Positions 8,053 through 17,464 of a DNA stretch of 64,000 bases are shown in pieces. The notes beneath the pieces were generated by a model. It worked only from the letters and a program-made list of their open reading frames with translations. It was not told the DNA's origin and ran no database searches. The translations under genes and the position numbers were made by a program. This stretch comes from Streptomonospora nanhaiensis (lineage in GTDB: Bacteria > Actinomycetota > Actinomycetes > Streptosporangiales > Streptosporangiaceae), in contig NZ_CP113264.1 in assembly GCF_026642255.1 (NCBI RefSeq), positions 6,634,001 to 6,698,000 on the forward strand. Reading direction: 5' to 3'. Position 1 is the first letter of the stretch. Every line of letters begins with the position of its first letter.

Positions 8053-8080
8053 GGGGCCGGGGGCGGCGGCCCCCGGCCCC
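8053..8080. terminator. GC-rich hairpin after the S33 peptidase gene
   Basis: GGGGCCGGGGGC and GGCCCCCGGCCCC form a stem with a very short loop a few bases beyond the stop codon of the minus-strand peptidase gene. Confidence 0.5.
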
Positions 8081-8085
8081 GTCGG

Positions 8086-9642
8086 TCAGGCGCAGGCCAT
8101 GCCGTCCTCGGGAACGGTCAGGTCGACCAGGTAGGCGTCCACGATGTCGTCGATGCACTGGTCGCCCATGCGGTAGGCCGTGTGGCCGTCACCGTCGCGG
8201 GTCACCAGGAACCCGGATTCCAGCTGGCCCGCGAGCGCCTCGGCCCACGCGTACGGGGTGGCCGAGTCCCGGGTGGTGCCCACCACCATGATGGGGGCGG
8301 CCCCCGCTCCGTCCAGGCCGGTGGTCGGGGTGACCGCCTCCTCCGGCCAGTAGGCGCACGGCAGGGCCCCCCAGGCCAGCGTCGGACCGAAGATCGGCGA
8401 CTCCTCGCCGGCCTCGGCCGCGGCCCGGACATACGCGTCGACGTCGCGCGGGCTCGGGGAGTCGGAGCAGTTCACCGCGATGAGCGCCGCCGTGGAGTTC
8501 TCGTAGGCGGCCGGGTCCTCGCGGCTGTACAGGTCGTCGCCGAGCTGGATCAGCACGGTGCCGTCGCCGTTCTCCATCGCCTCGGCCAGCCCCTCGCGCA
8601 CCCGGGGCCACCAGCTCTCGGAGTACAGGGCCGCGAGGACGCCGAGCTCGGCGCGGGCCCGGTTGACCTCGCGGTCGTCGGCGCTGTTGGACAGCGGCTC
8701 CTCGGCGGTGTCGGCCAGGAAGTCGCTCAGCGCCCCGACGCCGTCCTCCACACTGTCCCCGGACGCGCCCAGCGGGCAGTCCGACTGTCCGAGGCAGTCC
8801 TCCACGAAGGCCCGCAGCGCCGTCTCGAAGCCGGTGGCCTGCGCGACGCTGAGGTCGAGCTGCTCCTGGCTGGGGTCCACCGCGCCGTCGAGCACGAGGG
8901 CGCGGACCCGGTCGGGGAACTCCTCCGCGTACTGCGCCCCGATGTGGGTGCCGTAGGAGGCGCCGAGGTAGGTCAGCTGCTCGTCGCCGACCAGGGCGCG
9001 CAGGATGTCCATGTCGCGGGCGACGTTGACGGTGCCCATGTGGAGCATCAGCTCGGGGTCGTTGGCCCGGCAGGCCTCGACGAACCCGCGGCTGTCCTCC
9101 TCCAGCTCGGCCAGCTCGGCCTCGGTGACCTCGGACATGTCGCCGTCGCCCTCGACGCTGTCCACCCCTCCGAGGAACTCGTCGAGCCCCTCGGAGTCCA
9201 GGCAGGTCAGCGGTGAGCTGCGCCCGACGCCGCGCGGGTCGAACCCGACCACGTCGAACCTCTGGCGCACCGCGTCGCTGACCGTGAAGGCGGCGTGGTC
9301 CACGTAGTCGTAGCCGGAGCCGCCCGGACCGCCGGGGTTGACCAGCAGGGAGCCGATGCGGTCGCCGCCCTCGGCGGGGAACCGCTTGACCGCGATCTCG
9401 ACACGGTCGCCGCCGGGCTCGTCGTAGTCCAGGGGCACCTCGTAGACCGCGCACTCCGCGCCGTCCGCCCCGCTCTCGCACTCACCCCAGTCGAGGCCCT
9501 GCTCGGTGAAGTCGGTCAGTGCGGGGTCGGGGGCTGCGACGCTCCCCTCCTCGGGGGCGCCCTCCCCGCCCGTGCACCCGGTCGCCAGCAGCACCGCACC
9601 GGCCAGTGCCGCCGCCAGTGCCCCCCGAACTCTCGTCGCCAC
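8086..9642 (-). CDS. alpha/beta-hydrolase peptidase, S33 tripeptidyl aminopeptidase type, lipoprotein
   Basis: The product is a membrane-anchored serine peptidase that probably removes N-terminal tripeptides or short peptides outside the cell, like the Streptomyces Tap/SlpD/SlpE enzymes. I start at GTG 9642, preceded by GAGAGGGCGG. This gives 518 aa with a lipoprotein signal peptide (VRGALAAALAGAVLLATGC, lipidated Cys23). The nucleophile elbow is LGASYGTHIG (GxSxG), the oxyanion region is NPGGPGGSG, and the catalytic His lies in DGDGHTAY near the C-terminus. C-terminal TAP-like domain features (CIDDIVDAYLVD) are present. A longer upstream reading (start 9732) would bury the signal peptide, so I reject it. 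Confidence 0.9.
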   Translation of the reverse strand: MATRVRGALAAALAGAVLLATGCTGGEGAPEEGSVAAPDPALTDFTEQGLDWGECESGADGAECAVYEVPLDYDEPGGDRVEIAVKRFPAEGGDRIGSLLVNPGGPGGSGYDYVDHAAFTVSDAVRQRFDVVGFDPRGVGRSSPLTCLDSEGLDEFLGGVDSVEGDGDMSEVTEAELAELEEDSRGFVEACRANDPELMLHMGTVNVARDMDILRALVGDEQLTYLGASYGTHIGAQYAEEFPDRVRALVLDGAVDPSQEQLDLSVAQATGFETALRAFVEDCLGQSDCPLGASGDSVEDGVGALSDFLADTAEEPLSNSADDREVNRARAELGVLAALYSESWWPRVREGLAEAMENGDGTVLIQLGDDLYSREDPAAYENSTAALIAVNCSDSPSPRDVDAYVRAAAEAGEESPIFGPTLAWGALPCAYWPEEAVTPTTGLDGAGAAPIMVVGTTRDSATPYAWAEALAGQLESGFLVTRDGDGHTAYRMGDQCIDDIVDAYLVDLTVPEDGMACA

Positions 9643-9863
9643 GGATGTCCGCCCTCTCGTTTCCGCCGGCCGCTGGTGGCCGGCGCGTCGTCTGCTCCGC
9701 ACCGGCCCGGCCGTGCGGCTCTGTCCACCCACGGCCCCGGGGTCGCGGCCACCGGGTGGTCGCGACCCGCGGCCGGGGCCGCCTCCTGCCGCTCCGGACC
9801 GGTCCGGATCCGGACGGCCGCGGCCGTGCGCGCGGGTACCGGAGGCGGGCGTCCGCTCAGGTC

Positions 9864-9882
9864 GGCGCCCCGCCGGGGCGCC
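9864..9882. terminator. short hairpin downstream of holB
   Basis: GGCGCCCC and GGGGCGCC flank a 3-nt loop 16 nt beyond the holB stop on the minus strand. The stem is only 8 bp, so terminator function is uncertain. Confidence 0.35.
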
Positions 9883-9897
9883 CCGGACCGTCCCGGC

Positions 9898-11079
9898 TCA
9901 CGCTCTCCCGTCGACCAGGAGTGCGGAGGTCATGGCCTCCATGGCGATCTGGGGGTGCACGTTCGCCTCGATGCGTCCGCGGCACTCCATGATGGCGTCG
10001 ATCCGTCGCAGCGTGGTCTCGGGGGTGCTGGAGCGCGCCACGCGGTCCAGGTCGCCGGAGCGCTCTCCGGTGGACAGCTCGACCGAGGCCCCCAGCTGGA
10101 GGGCCAGGACGTCCCGGTAGAAGGCGGCCAGGTCGAGCAGGGCGCGGTCGTAGGAGTCCCGTTTGATCCGGGTGGCACGGCGCTTCTGCCGCTCCTCCAG
10201 GTCCTTCATGGCGCCGGCGGAGCCCCGCATGGCCTTGGCCACGCCCTTGCCGGTGGAACCCTCGCCGAACGCGGTCCTCAGCTCGTCCTTCTCCTTCTCG
10301 TCCAGGGCCGTGGTGAGGGCCTTGGACTCCTCCTCGGCGATCTCGTACAGCCGGGCGGCGGAGGTGACGCACGCGCCGAGCCCGTCGAGGCGGGCGGGGA
10401 TGGACAGCACCTCCTCCCGGCGCCTGCGCGCCTCGGGGTCGGTGGCCAGCTGCCGGGCCCTGTCGATCCGGCCCGCCGCGGCCACCGCCGACGCCTGGGC
10501 GAGCACGGGGTCGACCCCGTCGCGCCGGACCAGGGCGTCCACCAGCTCCCGGGTGCCGGGGGTGGCGAGGGTGACCAGCCGGCAGCGGGAGCGGATGGTG
10601 ACGAGCAGGTCGTCGGGCGCGGGCGTGCACAGCAGCCAGACCGTCCGGGGGGAGGGCTCCTCCACCGCCTTGAGCAGGGCGTTGGAGGCGGCCTCGGTGG
10701 CGCGCTCGGCGTCCTCGAAGAGCACGATGCGGAACCGGCCGCCGGAGGGCCTGGAGCCCGCCCGCAGCACCAGGTCGCGGGTGGCTGCGACGCCGAAGCT
10801 CAGACCGCTGGGGCGCACGTACAGCAGGTCGGGGTGGGTTCCGGCGAGGACCTGGTGGCAGGAGGGGCAGTGTCCGCAGCCGCCGTCGGGGCACTGGAGC
10901 GCGGCCGCGAAGGCCCGGGCCGCCTCCGAGCGGCCCGATCCGGGCGGGCCGGTGAACAGCCAGGCGTGCGTCATGCCCGTGCCCCGGCCCCCGGCGACGA
11001 GGTCCGACGCCCCGGCCACGGCCCGTCGGAGCTGGCCCACCGTGGCCTGCTGGCCGATGAGGTCGTCGAAGACCGTCAC
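9898..11079 (-). CDS. holB: DNA polymerase III delta-prime subunit
   Basis: This is the clamp-loader subunit that, with DnaX and HolA, loads the sliding clamp in replication. The 393-aa protein starts at a GTG at 11079 (VTVFDDLIGQQATVGQL) after GGGGGGAAGC. It has a Walker-A-like GPPGSGRSEAA (about residues 43-53), a zinc-binding module CPDGGCGHCPSC, the Walker-B-like FEDAE region, and the sensor SRC motif in TIRSRCRL that contacts neighbouring subunits. It is next to the thymidylate kinase gene and then topA, the conserved actinobacterial topA-tmk-holB order. A long frame continues upstream antisense-like into tmk, but that is not coding. Confidence 0.95.
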   Translation of the reverse strand: MTVFDDLIGQQATVGQLRRAVAGASDLVAGGRGTGMTHAWLFTGPPGSGRSEAARAFAAALQCPDGGCGHCPSCHQVLAGTHPDLLYVRPSGLSFGVAATRDLVLRAGSRPSGGRFRIVLFEDAERATEAASNALLKAVEEPSPRTVWLLCTPAPDDLLVTIRSRCRLVTLATPGTRELVDALVRRDGVDPVLAQASAVAAAGRIDRARQLATDPEARRRREEVLSIPARLDGLGACVTSAARLYEIAEEESKALTTALDEKEKDELRTAFGEGSTGKGVAKAMRGSAGAMKDLEERQKRRATRIKRDSYDRALLDLAAFYRDVLALQLGASVELSTGERSGDLDRVARSSTPETTLRRIDAIMECRGRIEANVHPQIAMEAMTSALLVDGRA

Positions 11080-11296
11080 GCTTCCCCCCGAGAACCACCG
11101 CTGATGTCTGCTCCCAGGATAGGAGTCGCCACCGACGCCCGGGCCGTCGTCCACAGGCCCGCAGGGGGTGGATAGCGTAGTGCCGTCACGGCCCGGCGCC
11201 CGCTCCGCGTACGGCCGCCGCGGCGGTCCCCCGACCTCCGCGGTCCAGCCACACCCCTCCTCACCGTCCCCCGCAGAAGATCCGGAGCAGTCCCCC

Positions 11297-11554
11297 TTGA
11301 CGCACTCCCCCTCCCCCTCCCCCTCCCCCTCCTTCCGGCCGCAGCCCGGGTCCCGCCCCGGGCTGGACGCCTCCCTCCACGAGGGCGGGTCGCCCTTCGG
11401 GGAGGGCTCCGGCCGCCCCTCGTTCGCCCCGCCCGAGCCCCCGCGGCGCGGGATGTCCGCCGCCGACCGGGTCGCCGCGATCGTCCTCGGCTGCGTGGTC
11501 GTGGCGCTCGTCGCCCTCGTCGCGATCGGGGTCGCCGTCCTCCTCCCGGTCTGA
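11297..11554 (+). CDS. small single-pass membrane protein with Ser-Pro repeat
   Basis: The reading frame can start at a TTG (11297) behind GGAG, giving 86 aa: LTHSPSPSPSPSFRPQPG..., a Pro/Gly-rich segment, then one transmembrane helix at the C-terminus (DRVAAIVLGCVVVALVALVA). An upstream GTG at 11168 would add 43 low-complexity residues. The (Ser-Pro) run comes from a CTCCCC tandem repeat. Topology would be C-tail anchored. Function unknown. It is divergent from holB and converges on tmk over a strong bidirectional hairpin. Confidence 0.55.
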   Translation: MTHSPSPSPSPSFRPQPGSRPGLDASLHEGGSPFGEGSGRPSFAPPEPPRRGMSAADRVAAIVLGCVVVALVALVAIGVAVLLPV

Positions 11555-11617
11555 CGGACCACCCGTGCCCGGCGCCCTCCGGGGCGCCGGGCACGCACCG
11601 TCCCGGACCGGCGGACC

Positions 11618-11665
11618 GGACGGGGGGAGGCCCCGGCGGCGGTCCGCCGGGGCCTCCCCCCGTCC
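11618..11665. terminator. 22-bp perfect inverted repeat, strong bidirectional terminator
   Basis: GGACGGGGGGAGGCCCCGGC plus GG and its exact complement flank a CGGT loop. It lies between the convergent small membrane protein gene and tmk. Confidence 0.7.
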
Positions 11666-11699
11666 GTCGTGTCCCGGCCCTCCGGGCCGGGCGTCCCCC

Positions 11700-13799
11700 T
11701 CAGTCGGCCCTGATCACCGGGATCATGCCCGTGACGGCCTCGGCGCCGCTCGGCACCGGGTCGGGCAGGACGGAGCGGATCCGGCGCTGGATCTCGCGGG
11801 TGATCTTGTCCTGCTGCTCCCGGGCGTCCAGCACGAGGTAGCGGTCGGGGTCGGCCTTGGCCAGCTCCAGGAAGCCCTTGCGGACCCTGGAGTGGAACTC
11901 CACCGACTCGGACTCGATGCGGTCGGCGGGACCGCCCAGGCGGGCGAGCCCGTCCTCGGGCCGCACGTCCAGCAGTACCGTCAGGTCGGGGACCAGGCCC
12001 TGGGTGGCCCAGGAGCTGATGTCGCGGATGTCCTCGACGGACAGGTCGCGGCCCGCGCCCTGGTAGGCGAGCAGGGAGTCCACGTAGCGGTCGCTGATGA
12101 CGACCGCGCCGCGGCGCAGTGCGGGCAGGATCTCCTGCTCGACGTGGTCGGCCTTGTCCGCGGTGTACAGCAGCACCTCCGCGCGCGGGGTGATGTGCGA
12201 GTTCTCCCGGTCCAGGAGCAGACCGCGCAGGCGCATGCCCAGCTTGGTCGCCCCCGGCTGGCGGGTGCCGATGACCTCGAAGCCCTGCTCGCGCAGCCAC
12301 ACCGTCAGCTCGCGCACCTGGGTGGACTTGCCCGCGCCCTCACCGCCCTCGACCACGATGAACGCGCCGGAGTGGACGGCCGCCTCCCCCTCGCCGTCGC
12401 TGACCGCGACGCCCCGCAGGGCGGCGAAGAGCTCGGGGAGCAGGCCGGGGCCGGCGTCGGGGCGGTCCTTGTTCATCAGGCGGTAGCAGAACAGTGCGAC
12501 GAGGACGACCAGCAGGCCGGAGGCCATCAGGACGACGCCGCCGCCGCGCAGGTCGTAGGTGAGCGGGCCGATCGGGATCGCGTAGTCGCCGACGAGCCCG
12601 GCGAGCAGGGGCGCCAGCGCCATGGCGGCCGGCAGCGCGACACGGGCGGCGCCGTGCACGAAGACGACCGCGCCCTGCCGGTTCTCGTCCCCGACCTCGT
12701 CGTCGAGCAGCGCCAGGCCGGTGACCCAGGCGATGCCCGCGCCCACGCCGAGGAGCCCCGCGAGGACGGCGATGAGCACCGTGTCCCCGACGGCGCCCGT
12801 GAACAGCAGGGCCAGGCCGGAGAGGGCGACGCTCAGGCCGAGCAGGCGCCTGCGGCTGAACTGCTTGAGGACGCGGGGCCCGGCGAGCGCGCCGAGGGCC
12901 ATGCCCGCGAAGACCGCCGCGAAGACGGCGCCGAAACCGGCGTTGCCCGCGCCCAGCGCCTCGAGGTGGACGCGCGCGACGCCGATGACGGCGGCGCCGC
13001 CCGCGAGCGATCCGAGCAGGCCCGCCACGAGGCCGCGCGGGAGCGACTCGCCCCCGGGGCGGCGGCCCGTCGCCACGGCGCGGAGGATCCCGCTGTCGCG
13101 GATGCCGCTCCCGCCGTCCCCGGAGGCCTTGTGCCCGGGGATCGGCAGCACGGCGACGACGGCCGCCGCGACGAAGAAGGTGAGGCCGTTGAGGTAGAGG
13201 GCGATGTCGGCCTCGGGGCTCGCCATGGAGGGCAGCAGCGCGCCGAGCACGTTGCCGACCGAGGCGAGGGCCGCGAACAGCAGGGCCGCGACCGGGGCCG
13301 TGCCGTAGGTGGTGAGCAGGTTCAGCCGTTCGGCCTGCGGCAGCAGCCTGCGGGGGACCAGGCCGGGGACGGCGGAGTCCTTGGCCGGCGTCCAGAACAG
13401 GGCGGCGAGCTCCGCCAGGAGGCTGGCGATGAGCAGCCACTCCAGGGCGAAGCCCGGCACGAGGAGGCCCACGACGGGGATCGAGACGTACAGGAGGCCG
13501 CGCAGGACGTCGGTGGCGACCATCGTCCACTTGCGGTCGAGGCGGTCCGCGACCGCCCCGGCCAGCGGGCTCAGCAGGATCGGCGGGGCGAGCTTGATCA
13601 CCACGACGCCGCTGACGGCCGCGTACTGCACGAGCGTGGAACCGCCGGCGGTGAAGATCGCCGCCAGGGACATCAGGGCCAGGAGGCTCAGCCAGTCGCC
13701 CAGGCTGGAGAGGGAAAGCGAGATCCACAGCCTGCGGAAGGGTGTGATCGCGAGGACGTTTCGCGCCTCGACTGGCGCTCCGGGTGCAGATCTGCTCAT
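11700..13799 (-). CDS. tmk: MFS-type membrane domain fused to thymidylate kinase
   Basis: The C-terminal ~215 residues are thymidylate kinase (dTMP to dTDP): P-loop VEGGEGAGKST (485-493), TRQPGAT (the DRX-type region is TRQPG), the SDRYVDSLLAYQGAGR motif and DLTVLLDVRPEDGL. The first ~440 residues are a 12-helix major-facilitator-like domain with the DRLDRK loop after helix 2-3 (ADRLDRKWTM). Total 699 aa from the ATG at 13799. Fusion of an MFS-like domain to Tmk recurs in some actinomycetes between holB and topA, so it is not a frameshift artefact; what the transporter part carries is unknown. The kinase part looks intact. The Shine-Dalgarno sequence is weak, so the exact start is uncertain. 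Confidence 0.92.
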   Translation of the reverse strand: MSRSAPGAPVEARNVLAITPFRRLWISLSLSSLGDWLSLLALMSLAAIFTAGGSTLVQYAAVSGVVVIKLAPPILLSPLAGAVADRLDRKWTMVATDVLRGLLYVSIPVVGLLVPGFALEWLLIASLLAELAALFWTPAKDSAVPGLVPRRLLPQAERLNLLTTYGTAPVAALLFAALASVGNVLGALLPSMASPEADIALYLNGLTFFVAAAVVAVLPIPGHKASGDGGSGIRDSGILRAVATGRRPGGESLPRGLVAGLLGSLAGGAAVIGVARVHLEALGAGNAGFGAVFAAVFAGMALGALAGPRVLKQFSRRRLLGLSVALSGLALLFTGAVGDTVLIAVLAGLLGVGAGIAWVTGLALLDDEVGDENRQGAVVFVHGAARVALPAAMALAPLLAGLVGDYAIPIGPLTYDLRGGGVVLMASGLLVVLVALFCYRLMNKDRPDAGPGLLPELFAALRGVAVSDGEGEAAVHSGAFIVVEGGEGAGKSTQVRELTVWLREQGFEVIGTRQPGATKLGMRLRGLLLDRENSHITPRAEVLLYTADKADHVEQEILPALRRGAVVISDRYVDSLLAYQGAGRDLSVEDIRDISSWATQGLVPDLTVLLDVRPEDGLARLGGPADRIESESVEFHSRVRKGFLELAKADPDRYLVLDAREQQDKITREIQRRIRSVLPDPVPSGAEAVTGMIPVIRAD

Positions 13800-13985
13800 A
13801 GCGCTCAAGATATCGGTGAGGGGGAAAGGGAACGACGGACACGGGATCCGTCCCAGAATTCGGTGGATGACGCCGGGGGGCGCACACGATTCTGCGTCCT
13901 CGGGAGTCACGCCCACACTAGTACGGAAGATCATTGCCGAACAGGGGTGGAGACGGCCCACCCGGTGCGGACACGGAGATAGTAC

Positions 13986-14022
13986 TCACCCGGGCTCCCC
14001 TTCGGGGGACGCCCGGGTGAGC
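13986..14022. terminator. terminator hairpin downstream of topA
   Basis: CTCACCCGGGC pairs with GCCCGGGTGAG, with an inner TCCCCTTCGGGGGA mini-hairpin, 48 nt past the topA stop on the minus strand. Confidence 0.6.
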
Positions 14023-14069
14023 GGTGTTCTTCGGTTGTGGCCGCGGCCGGAGGAGGGGCCCTGCGGCGG

Positions 14070-16913
14070 CTACGGGCCGTTCCCCTCCGCCGGTTCCTCG
14101 GCGGAGGCGCGGGGGACGCCGGTCTTCTTGGCCGGGGCCTTCTTGGCGGCCGTCCTGGTGGTCGTGCCGGTCTTCGCCGCCGTCGCCTTCTTGGCGGCCG
14201 GCTTCTTGGCCGGGGCCTTCTTGGCCGCGGGCTTCTTCTTGGCGGGCGCCTTGGCGCGGCGCTCGGCCAGCAGCTCCGAGGCGCGCTCGTCGGTGATCGA
14301 CTCGACCTGGTCGTCCTTGCGCAGGGAGGCGTTGACCTCCCCGTCGGTGACGTAGGGGCCGAAGCGGCCGTCCTTGACGACCATCTTGGCGCCCGACACC
14401 GGGTCCTCGCCCAGCTCGCGCAGGGGCGGGGTCGCCGCGCGGCGTCCCCGCTGCTTGGGCTGGGCGAAGATCGCGCGCGCCTCGTCGAGGGTGACCGTGA
14501 ACATCTGCTCCTCGGTCTCCAGGGAGCGGCTGTCGGTGCCCTTCTTGAGGTAGGGGCCGTACCGCCCGTTCTGCGCGGTGACCTCCTCGCCGTCGATCTC
14601 GCCGACCACGCGGGGCAGCGACAGCAGGCGCAGCGCGTCCTCCAGGGTGACGGTGTCCAGGCTCATCGACTTCAGGAGCGAGCTGGTGCGGGGCTTGGCC
14701 TTGGCCTTGGCGCGCTTGGGCCTGGCCTCTCCCTCGGCCTCCTCCGGCTCCTCGATGACCTCGGTGACGTAGGGGCCGAACCTGCCGGTCTTGGCCACGA
14801 CGGGGCGGCCGGTCTCCGGGTCGGTCCCCAGCTCGCGGTCGCCGCTGGGCTGGGCGAAGAGCTCCTCGGCCTTGGCCTCGGTCAGCTCGTCCGGCGCCAG
14901 GTCCTCCGGCACGTTCACCCGCACGCCGTCACGGTCCAGGTAGGGGCCGTAGCGGCCCACCCGCAGCACGATGTCGGTGCCGGGGAGGGGCACGGAGCTG
15001 ACCTCCTTGGGGTCGATCTCGGAGAGGTGGTCGCCCACGAGCTCCTTGAGACCGGTCTCCCGGCGGCCCTCCGTGTCCTCCCCGCCGAAGTAGAAGCGGC
15101 GCAGCCAGGGCAGGCTCTCCGCCTCTCCGCGGGCGATGTCGTCGAGCACGTCCTCCAGGCGGGCGGTGAACTCGTAGTCCACCAGGTTGCCGAAGTGGCG
15201 CTCCATCAGCTGCACCACGGCGAAGGCCAGGAAGGACGGCACGAGCGCCGTTCCCTTCTTGAACACGTAGCCGCGGTCGAGGATGGTGCCGAGGATCGAC
15301 GCGTAGGTGGAGGGGCGGCCGATCTCCCGCTCCTCCAGCTCCTTGACGAGCGACGCCTCGGTGTAGCGCGCGGGCGGCCGGGTGCTGTGCCCCTCCGCCT
15401 CCAGGTTCTGCGCCTTGAGCGGGTCGCCCTCGGCCATCGCGGGCAGGCGGCGCTCGCGGTCGTCCAGGTCGGCGGCGGGGTCGTCGGACCCCTCCACGTA
15501 GGCCTTGAGGAAGCCGTGGAAGGTGATGATCTTGCCGGTCGCGCTGAACTCGGCGACCTCCCCGGTGGAGGAGGTCCCCTCGATGCGCACGGTGACCGAC
15601 TCTCCGACCGCGTCCTTCATCTGGGAGGCGACGGTGCGCTTCCAGATCAGCTCGTAGAGCCGGAACTCGGGCCCGGAGAGGCCGGTCGAGGCGGGGGTGC
15701 GGAAGGCGTCGCCCGCGGGGCGGATCGCCTCGTGCGCCTCCTGCGCGTTCTTGACCTTCTTGGCGTACACGCGCGGCTTCTCGGGGAGGTAGTCGCCGCC
15801 GTACAGGCTGCGCACCTGGGAGCGGGCCGCACCGACGGCGCTGTCCGACAGCGTGGTGCTGTCGGTGCGCATGTAGGTGATGTAGCCGTTCTCGTACAGC
15901 CGCTGGGCGACCTGCATGGTCTGCTTGGCGGACAGCCCGAGCTTGCGCGAGGCCTCCTGCTGGAGGGTCGTGGTGCGGAACGGGGCGTACGGGGAGCGGC
16001 GGTAGGGCTTGCGCTCGACCGAGCGGACCGAGAACCCGGCCCCCGCCAGGCGCTCGGCCAGGCCGCGCGCCGTCGCCTCGTCCAGCTGGCGGACCCCGCG
16101 GTCCGAGCGCAGCGCGCCCTGGGGGGTGAAGTCGCGGCCGACGGCGACGCGGGTGCCGTCCACGGAGACGAGGGTGGCGGGGAAGGTCGCCGGCCCCTCG
16201 GGGACGCCCGCCTCGCTCGCGTCGAAGAGCGCCTTGAGGTCCCAGTACTCGGCGGACGTGAACGCCATGCGCTCGCGCTCGCGCTCCACCACCAGCCGGG
16301 TGGCCACGGACTGGACGCGGCCCGCCGAGAGCTTCGGCATGACCTTCTTCCACAGCACGGGGGAGACCTCGTAGCCGTAGAGGCGGTCCAGGATGCGCCG
16401 GGTCTCCTGTGCGTTGACCAGGCGGGTGTTCAGGTCGCGGGTGTTGCTCGCCGCGCGCTGGATGGCGTCCTTGGTGATCTCGTTGAACACCATGCGGCGG
16501 ACGGGGATCTTGGGCTTGAGCTCTTCCAGCAGGTGCCAGGCGATGGCCTCGCCCTCGCGGTCCTCATCTGTGGCGAGCAGGAGGAGGTCGGCGTCCGCCA
16601 TGAGCTCCTTGAGCTTCCTGACGTGCGACTTCTTGTCCGCGTTGACGACGTAGAGCGGCTCGAAGTCGCCGTCGACGTCCACGCCGAGCCGGGCCCAGGA
16701 CTCCCCCTTGTACTTGGCGGGGATCTCGGCGGCCTTGTTGGGCAGGTCGCGGATGTGGCCGATGCTGGACTCCACGACGTAGCCGCGCCCCAGATAACCG
16801 GCGATGGTCTTCGCCTTGGCGGGCGACTCGACGATGACCAGAGCGGTGCCCGCCCCCTGCCGTCCGCTGTCCTTCGAGCCGTTCTTGCCGGCGCTGCCCT
16901 TCGTGGGTGGCAC
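14070..16913 (-). CDS. topA: DNA topoisomerase I
   Basis: This type IA topoisomerase relaxes negative supercoils during transcription and replication. The 947-aa protein starts at a GTG (16913) behind GTAGGGGAAC. The TOPRIM domain starts at about residue 24 (VIVESPAKAKTI) and includes the acidic ATDEDREGE. The active-site tyrosine is in GYITYMRTDST (about residue 340), with the LSAGRVQSV region before it. Several C-terminal topo-C repeats (GRYGPYL/GRFGPYV motifs) follow. The tail is a Lys/Ala/Pro-rich stretch (KKKPAAKKAPAKK), typical of actinobacterial TopA and likely to bind DNA non-specifically and give processivity. Conserved neighbour of tmk and holB. Confidence 0.97.
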   Translation of the reverse strand: MPPTKGSAGKNGSKDSGRQGAGTALVIVESPAKAKTIAGYLGRGYVVESSIGHIRDLPNKAAEIPAKYKGESWARLGVDVDGDFEPLYVVNADKKSHVRKLKELMADADLLLLATDEDREGEAIAWHLLEELKPKIPVRRMVFNEITKDAIQRAASNTRDLNTRLVNAQETRRILDRLYGYEVSPVLWKKVMPKLSAGRVQSVATRLVVERERERMAFTSAEYWDLKALFDASEAGVPEGPATFPATLVSVDGTRVAVGRDFTPQGALRSDRGVRQLDEATARGLAERLAGAGFSVRSVERKPYRRSPYAPFRTTTLQQEASRKLGLSAKQTMQVAQRLYENGYITYMRTDSTTLSDSAVGAARSQVRSLYGGDYLPEKPRVYAKKVKNAQEAHEAIRPAGDAFRTPASTGLSGPEFRLYELIWKRTVASQMKDAVGESVTVRIEGTSSTGEVAEFSATGKIITFHGFLKAYVEGSDDPAADLDDRERRLPAMAEGDPLKAQNLEAEGHSTRPPARYTEASLVKELEEREIGRPSTYASILGTILDRGYVFKKGTALVPSFLAFAVVQLMERHFGNLVDYEFTARLEDVLDDIARGEAESLPWLRRFYFGGEDTEGRRETGLKELVGDHLSEIDPKEVSSVPLPGTDIVLRVGRYGPYLDRDGVRVNVPEDLAPDELTEAKAEELFAQPSGDRELGTDPETGRPVVAKTGRFGPYVTEVIEEPEEAEGEARPKRAKAKAKPRTSSLLKSMSLDTVTLEDALRLLSLPRVVGEIDGEEVTAQNGRYGPYLKKGTDSRSLETEEQMFTVTLDEARAIFAQPKQRGRRAATPPLRELGEDPVSGAKMVVKDGRFGPYVTDGEVNASLRKDDQVESITDERASELLAERRAKAPAKKKPAAKKAPAKKPAAKKATAAKTGTTTRTAAKKAPAKKTGVPRASAEEPAEGNGP

Positions 16914-17261
16914 GCTGTTCCCCTACGTCTAGCCTTACGTGATCTATCCGGCCGCGGTCTGTCGGTTCCCGTGGGAACCGACAGTAACCGAAACTCCAGG
17001 CACTCCCCCGTCGATGGGCGTGCGGGGCCCTCTCCGCGTGTGCGGGGTCCACCGCCCCGGGCAGGGCGCCCGGCTCACACCCACCGGCATCCGCAGAATA
17101 AGCGCTTCGCGCACCGGTACCGGTCCGTAGCGTACGCGAGCGGTCCTGGCAACGCCCGTCGGTCAACGGTCGCCGCCTTCGTCGAGCACCCGGAACCCGT
17201 CTTGCGAGTGACTTCGGTCACACTTACAAACGTCCGAGTGCCGATATCCCCCAGAATGCGG

Positions 17262-17293
17262 CGAGTCCTCCCGGATATTCCCGGGAGGACTCG
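17262..17293. terminator. 13-bp stem-loop downstream of the chaplin gene
   Basis: CGAGTCCTCCCGG and its exact complement flank ATATTC. It may end transcription arriving from the chaplin gene on the minus strand. Confidence 0.5.
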
Positions 17294-17331
17294 GCTCACG
17301 TCCTGAGCCGGCGTCGTCACCTCCACCCTCC

Positions 17332-17359
17332 CGCAGTCCACCGCGTTCCAAACGGAACG
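17332..17359. repeat. 28-bp palindrome-bearing repeat, copy 1
   Basis: The copy contains CGTTCC-AAAC-GGAACG preceded by GCAGTCCACCG. It is identical over 28 bp to the copy at 17465-17492. Flanks add CTCC before and GGAG after, which extend the pairing. Confidence 0.7.
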
Positions 17360-17464
17360 GGAGTGCGGAGGCGACTCAACCTGCTCTGCGGACGCACACG
17401 GCACCGGTGTGCCGGAGCGGGGTCCCGCCCGGGGGCCACCGCCGTCCTGTGGGATTGGGCACCT

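Noticed and set aside
11299..11334. CTCCCC tandem repeat considered as a microsatellite or CRISPR-like repeat.
   Set aside because: It lies inside a coding frame (Ser-Pro repeats) and has no spacers. No CRISPR array is present in the window.
9898..12300. An 800-codon open frame on the minus strand that extends holB upstream into tmk.
   Set aside because: Only the part from 11079 to 9898 is holB. The upstream part overlaps the real tmk frame and its translation is Arg/Gly/Pro-rich without recognisable motifs.
14037..17306. A 1089-codon plus-strand frame antisense to topA.
   Set aside because: A common artefact of high-GC codon bias opposite a long gene; the translation is Arg/Gly/Val/Leu-rich with no motif and no start signals.
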